Positions 60,505 to 64,000 of a stretch of 64,000 nt of DNA are shown here, one piece after another. This DNA is from Bifidobacterium goeldii (lineage in GTDB: Bacteria; Actinomycetota; Actinomycetes; Actinomycetales; Bifidobacteriaceae), in NCBI RefSeq assembly GCF_003951095.1, contig NZ_QXGL01000001.1:372001-436000 (forward strand). The letters are read 5' to 3'. Position numbers and translations under genes: made by a program. Position 1 is the first letter of the stretch. Each line of letters opens with the position of its first letter. The notes beneath the pieces are model-generated. The model saw nothing but the letters and a program-made list of their open reading frames with translations, was not told the DNA's origin and made no database searches.

Positions 60505-61767
60505 TTATTCTTCCCCTAGCAGTCTGTCGTTAAGAATCACGGGCGCGCTCTGGATTGCGGGTTGCAGCGCGTCGAGCTGGGAGGCGAGCTTCGCCTCGTC
60601 CACCACGGGGATGTCGAGCAACGTGCGGGCAGCAGCGTGCAGGTAGTCGTTCAGCGCCTCGATACGACCCTTCTCAAGCGGATACGTCGGATCGTTCTCC
60701 AACGTAACGTCCAACGCCTTACGCAACATCTCATGCTGCGCGACCCCCATGATGGTCGCACACTGATCGCGGAACGTCATACGCGAATTCGACGGCTGAC
60801 GTTCCCCCAGCACCTTCGGCGTCCACGCCCCACGCTCCCAATCGGCACGCATATCGTTCTTGAACAATGACATGTTGTGGTCGAACAGAGGTGCCGGGCC
60901 GAGGATTCTGCCAGTGCGGTTGTCGCGCAGGAACCCGTGGTTGTTGGCGTGACGGTCCTGGTTGACGATGAGCGCGTCGAACACGAGCATCGTGCGCATC
61001 GCCTCGAACGAGGCCTCGGACACCGCACGGGCAGCTGCGAGAATCTCAGGAAACGAAGCGAGCTGCGTGGCCGCATAGAACGGCACAAACGATATGTCCT
61101 TCGAATTCATCGACGGACACACCGACGCCAGCTTGCCCTTCCACCGAGCCATCCGGTAATCGACCGCGTTCACGCCGAGCTTGCGCGCCAGCTGAGAGGC
61201 GAGATACTCGGAATACGGTTCCAAGCCTGCATTCGCATACCCTTCGGAACCAGCCTTCCACAGTTCCAACCCGTTGCCAGTATGCCGCCACGCCTTCGGG
61301 AACTGCCCGTCCGTCGTCCACTCACTCGACAGGCCGATCGCATGCTTCTCGCTCGACGTGTACCCCGTATACGCCACGATGGCAAGCGTCTCATCCAACG
61401 GATTGTCATATAGATTGATATCCGCAAACCTGAGATTCTCATCGTCGCGTTCGACCCAGAACGAATCATTGACCGACAACCCCTTGCACAACTCGATGAT
61501 GCCCAGCGTATCCGCGATATTCAACCCGGCCTGCGCCAAGATCTGCGCCGCGAACTCACGATTCTTCGGAATGGTCCGCCGCTCCAGCCAAGCGGTAAGC
61601 TTCGCATCATCCGGCTGAGGAGCCAACGGAAACGGCAGCAACGCCCGCTTCGACTCATCGAACCAACGAACACGGGCCTCGACCTTGCCAGCCAACAGCC
61701 CTTCACCGTACGAGGCATCGAACCGAAGCAGCGGAACATCATACAGACACAACACATAACCAGTCAT
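60505..61767 (-). CDS. HipA-like kinase family protein with probable premature stop
   Basis: 420 residues. The C-terminal half has the HipA-type kinase core: VNQDRHANNHGFLRDN (catalytic loop, D-R-H-x-x-N) and LFDHNMSLF (metal-binding Asp, DHN where many have DFG/DYG). The N-terminal half (SYGEGLLAG..., about 1-190) is not recognisable beyond PLAPQPDDAKL. HipA-family kinases phosphorylate translation factors or synthetases as toxins, but no HipB-type antitoxin is adjacent. GGAGGGGTGG precedes the ATG. After NDRLLGEE the TAA stop is followed in frame by SFEFKFSPMSTK and TGA; the same ending, uninterrupted (NGRLLRYGKSVEFKFSPTSKK split), occurs in the remnant at 61896. So the stop is probably 13 codons early. 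Confidence 0.75.
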   Translation of the reverse strand: MTGYVLCLYDVPLLRFDASYGEGLLAGKVEARVRWFDESKRALLPFPLAPQPDDAKLTAWLERRTIPKNREFAAQILAQAGLNIADTLGIIELCKGLSVNDSFWVERDDENLRFADINLYDNPLDETLAIVAYTGYTSSEKHAIGLSSEWTTDGQFPKAWRHTGNGLELWKAGSEGYANAGLEPYSEYLASQLARKLGVNAVDYRMARWKGKLASVCPSMNSKDISFVPFYAATQLASFPEILAAARAVSEASFEAMRTMLVFDALIVNQDRHANNHGFLRDNRTGRILGPAPLFDHNMSLFKNDMRADWERGAWTPKVLGERQPSNSRMTFRDQCATIMGVAQHEMLRKALDVTLENDPTYPLEKGRIEALNDYLHAAARTLLDIPVVDEAKLASQLDALQPAIQSAPVILNDRLLGEE

Positions 61768-61847
61768 ATCCACCCCTCCAATCAAGCACGCATCAGTTCA
61801 GCCACAAAACGATTCCGCATGCGGACGACTGGATACAGTATAGACAA

Positions 61848-61878
61848 GGGCCTTGGAATCACTGGAATTCCAAGGCCC
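61848..61878 (-). terminator. Terminator hairpin of the HipA-like remnant
   Basis: GGGCCTTGGAAT and ATTCCAAGGCCC (12 bp, perfect) enclose CACTGGA-type loop sequence. It is the counterpart of the hairpin at 60419. Confidence 0.7.
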
Positions 61879-61895
61879 TCGATGCTATGAAGCAA

Positions 61896-62015
61896 TCACT
61901 TCTTAGACGTTGGGGAGAACTTGAACTCGACCGACTTGCCGTACCGCAACAGCCGTCCATTCCCCCACACTTGCGCAGCCGACGGATAGTCATCCAGAAG
62001 TGAAATCGTGTCATT
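61896..62015 (-). pseudogene. 3' remnant of a HipA-like paralogue
   Basis: About 40 codons on the minus strand, ending NGRLLRYGKSVEF-KFSPTSKK and TGA, with an in-frame stop directly upstream (62016-62018). The end aligns with the region over the stop codon of the neighbouring HipA-like gene, and the terminator behind it is also related. It is what remains of a tandem paralogue. The rest of 61786-62193 holds only this remnant, its terminator and the TetR operator. Confidence 0.7.
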
Positions 62016-62136
62016 TCAAAAGTCATTTATCTGTCCTCAGACACATTGAATTGAGGCTCGATGTTTGCCGGTCTTTTTCATCCTGCCTTGTTGTGGATAT
62101 TCAAGCACAGCGCATGATAGTCTATTAGACCATTTG

Positions 62137-62157
62137 ACAGACCGACCGACGGTCTGT
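62137..62157. promoter_or_regulatory. TetR operator upstream of its own gene
   Basis: ACAGACCG-ACCGA-CGGTCTGT, a perfect 8-5-8 dyad 36 bases before the TetR start. A related site lies before the MFS gene at 62950. Confidence 0.75.
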
Positions 62158-62193
62158 ATGCTTATCGGCGTCAAGATTGAAAGGTGGAACCGC

Positions 62194-62856
62194 ATGGCGC
62201 ACAATACACATCCCAAGGAGACCGAACGACGAATCCTTGATTCCGCCCGCAGACTCTTTACTGAAAAAGGCTACGAGAAGACATCCATCCAGGACATCCT
62301 GAACGATCTGGGTCTTTCCAAAGGCGGGCTCTATCACCATTTCAAATCGAAGGAGGCGATCCTTGATCAATTGAACGCCGACGAGTGGGCCGTCACCGCG
62401 CGTCTCCTCGACGAACTCATCGAGCGTGATGACATGAGCGCGTTGGAGAAGTTGCGCGCACTCATCATTTCCGCCGTGGACGCCCCCGATCACTTGGATC
62501 TCGTTCGATCCCAGCTCGCACTGCTCAAGGATCCCGCGTTCTTCACCGCGAACATGCGCTTCTGGTCGACGGGACTGCCCGAATCCTTCCGCTCGCTCAT
62601 CGACATGGGCGTGCAGGACGGCTCGATTCCCACAGCATATCCCGAGGAAGCGGCACAACTGCTCTCGCTCCTCGGCAACTACTGGCTCATGCCCTGCTTC
62701 TATCCCGCCGACCGCACCGACATGGAACGCCGTATCCGCTGCCTCGCCACGATGCTTGACGCCATCGGCGTACCGGTGTTCGACGAGACGCTCATCCTAC
62801 GAGCGGTCAAAGGCCTCACAGCCCTGACGACAGAGGGGGAAGCGGCGTCCGCATAG
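62194..62856 (+). CDS. TetR-family regulator of the downstream MFS gene
   Basis: 220 residues. The DNA-binding domain (RRILDSARRLFTEKGYEKTS, LNDLGLSKGGLYHHFKSKE) is of the standard TetR_N type; the rest is a helical effector domain. AAAGGTGG precedes the ATG at 62194; an open frame upstream is not supported. The same dyad motif occurs in front of this gene and in front of the MFS gene 150 bp downstream, so it probably controls both. Confidence 0.9.
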   Translation: MAHNTHPKETERRILDSARRLFTEKGYEKTSIQDILNDLGLSKGGLYHHFKSKEAILDQLNADEWAVTARLLDELIERDDMSALEKLRALIISAVDAPDHLDLVRSQLALLKDPAFFTANMRFWSTGLPESFRSLIDMGVQDGSIPTAYPEEAAQLLSLLGNYWLMPCFYPADRTDMERRIRCLATMLDAIGVPVFDETLILRAVKGLTALTTEGEAASA

Positions 62857-62900
62857 GCCGTCCCCGGGCACGCTGGCTTGCAAATTATGGCGCCCAAGTG

Positions 62901-62939
62901 AAAGGACGTTTGTGCGTCCTTTGCCGTGGCGCATTTTTT
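62901..62939 (+). terminator. Intrinsic terminator after TetR gene
   Basis: AAAGGACG-N6-CGTCCTTT, extended by GGCGCC/GGCGC pairing, followed by a run of T (62933-62939). It separates the TetR transcript from the MFS gene. Confidence 0.8.
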
Positions 62940-62949
62940 ATCACCATAA

Positions 62950-62968
62950 CAGACCGACGGTCGGTCTG
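62950..62968. promoter_or_regulatory. TetR operator upstream of MFS gene
   Basis: CAGACCGA-CGG-TCGGTCTG, a perfect 8-3-8 dyad sharing the CAGACCGA half with the site at 62137. It lies 39 bases before the MFS start. Confidence 0.72.
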
Positions 62969-63006
62969 AATGGATGCCCATGAATACCAAGGAAAGGAAT
63001 TCAATA

Positions 63007-64000
63007 ATGACGAACACGTCCGAATACACGACTCAACCACAAAGCAGCCCAACCGCGGACCCTCTTCACGTACGCGACTTCTATCTGCTTGTCGCAGGTC
63101 TCGGCATATCGCTCTTCGCCAACCTCATGTTGCGGTTCGCCATGTCCATGTGGGTGCTTGACGAGACCGGATCGGCCGCGGCATTCGCGTCCATCCTCAC
63201 AGCGAGTATCCTGCCCACGATCCTGCTCTCGCCTCTTGGCGGCGTGGTGGCGGACCGCATGAACCGCCGGACCGTCATGGTGGCACTCGATGCGCTCTCC
63301 GCCGCAACGGTGCTCGTCTGCGCCACTATCTTCTCGGCCGTCGGCTTCAACCTGGCGGCGATCGCCGTGATGCAGGTGGTGCTCGCCGTGCTCGATGCCA
63401 TGGAGACGCCCACGGTGCAGGCGGCGCTGCCGCAGATGTTCCGCTCCCACGGCGAGGACGTGATGCGTCGCGCGATGGCCGTGGTGAACGTGGTGAACCA
63501 GACAAGCACGCTCGTGCCCGCCGTGATCGGCGGCGTGCTCTACGCGGCGGTGGGCGCCATGCCCATGATGGGCATCACCATCGTGGGATTCGGCACGGCC
63601 GCAGTCGTGGAGTGCTTCATCCGGCTCGGCGCCCCCGAACGCGGTGGCGATGGGCGAACCTCCGCCCTTGATGACCTTGTACGCGCCGGGCGTTTCCTCA
63701 CTCGCGAACGCCCCCATGTACTGTATCTGGTGCTGCTTTGCGCCGCGCTCAACTTTCTGGTGACGGGCTATGCGGAGGTCGGTTTCCCCTACATGGTGCG
63801 GACCGTGCTGGGGTTCGACTCCACGGCGTACGGTCTTGCATACGGTCTCGTGGGAGCGTCGGGCCTGCTCGGCGCGCTCGTCGGCGGACGGATTGCAAAG
63901 TCGCTTTCCATGCGGCGATTCCCGATGGCAATCGTCGCCTTCTCGCTCACCATCCTGCCCCAGGCGCTCGTCATGGCGCTTCCCACCGGCGATGGAGCGC
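63007..64000 (+). CDS. MFS transporter, truncated by the window end
   Basis: At least 331 residues, open to the end of the window. Seen: LLVAGLGISLFANLMLRFAM (helix 1), the A-motif GGVVADRMNRRTVM, and PTVQAALPQMFR as in MefA-type (MFS_3) exporters. About eight helices are inside the window. AAGGAAAGGA precedes the ATG. Its operator matches that of the TetR gene immediately upstream, so it is the likely target pump. Confidence 0.88.
   Translation, partial: MTNTSEYTTQPQSSPTADPLHVRDFYLLVAGLGISLFANLMLRFAMSMWVLDETGSAAAFASILTASILPTILLSPLGGVVADRMNRRTVMVALDALSAATVLVCATIFSAVGFNLAAIAVMQVVLAVLDAMETPTVQAALPQMFRSHGEDVMRRAMAVVNVVNQTSTLVPAVIGGVLYAAVGAMPMMGITIVGFGTAAVVECFIRLGAPERGGDGRTSALDDLVRAGRFLTRERPHVLYLVLLCAALNFLVTGYAEVGFPYMVRTVLGFDSTAYGLAYGLVGASGLLGALVGGRIAKSLSMRRFPMAIVAFSLTILPQALVMALPTGDGA

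Overview
The window reads as chromosomal DNA of a Bifidobacterium (Actinomycetota). The evidence is protein families that I associate with this genus and its gut neighbours (DUF3737 beta-helix protein, DUF5692 membrane protein, FetAB-like ABC pair, HipA-like and AbiEi-like genes), moderate to high and regionally uneven GC, AGGAGG-type ribosome binding sites and actinobacterial codon use. I cannot name the species. I see no tRNA, rRNA, CRISPR array, transposase, integrase or origin.

Layout. 0-16 kb: a two-gene FetAB-like ABC transporter, a DEAD-box helicase, an SDR oxidoreductase with a small upstream gene, two AraC-type regulators, a uracil/xanthine permease, a histidine phosphatase, a 39-residue peptide gene, a glycosyltransferase, an esterase, a cupin with a divergent LysR regulator whose 3' end is frameshifted, an O-acetyltransferase, DUF3737 and a MalY/PatB-type lyase. 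16-22 kb: an FtsX-type ABC exporter divergent from its TetR regulator, then a decayed two-component system. 22-30 kb: a second O-acetyltransferase, an AbiEi-like/DUF559-like gene bracketed by two copies of a palindromic repeat, a DUF4432 sugar-binding protein, a HhH-GPD glycosylase with a PadR regulator, two redox enzymes, Tam-like methyltransferase and DUF5692. 30-35 kb: two MFS pumps and a LysR regulator.

35.24-46.55 kb is a compact defence island: type I restriction-modification (hsdR-hsdM-hsdS), followed by a five-gene operon of DUF4417 protein, EndoU-like ribonuclease, a small acidic protein (candidate immunity), an AAA+ ATPase and a subtilisin-like protease. The last two match the IetAS defence pair. 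The island is flanked by 71-bp imperfect direct repeats consisting of the 3' end of the LysR gene, so it appears to have inserted there; no recombinase gene is visible. This is the most interesting part of the window.

46-64 kb: a DEDD exonuclease, DedA protein, an intact two-component system, an in-frame fusion relic of a second FetAB-type pair, a short UvrA paralogue, a MATE pump, small proteins, Dtd, two TetR-MFS pairs with recognisable operators, a GNAT acetyltransferase, and a HipA-like kinase with an apparent premature stop beside the 3' remnant of a paralogue. The recurring themes are efflux pumps with local regulators, defence functions, and gene decay by small indels, duplications and internal deletion.
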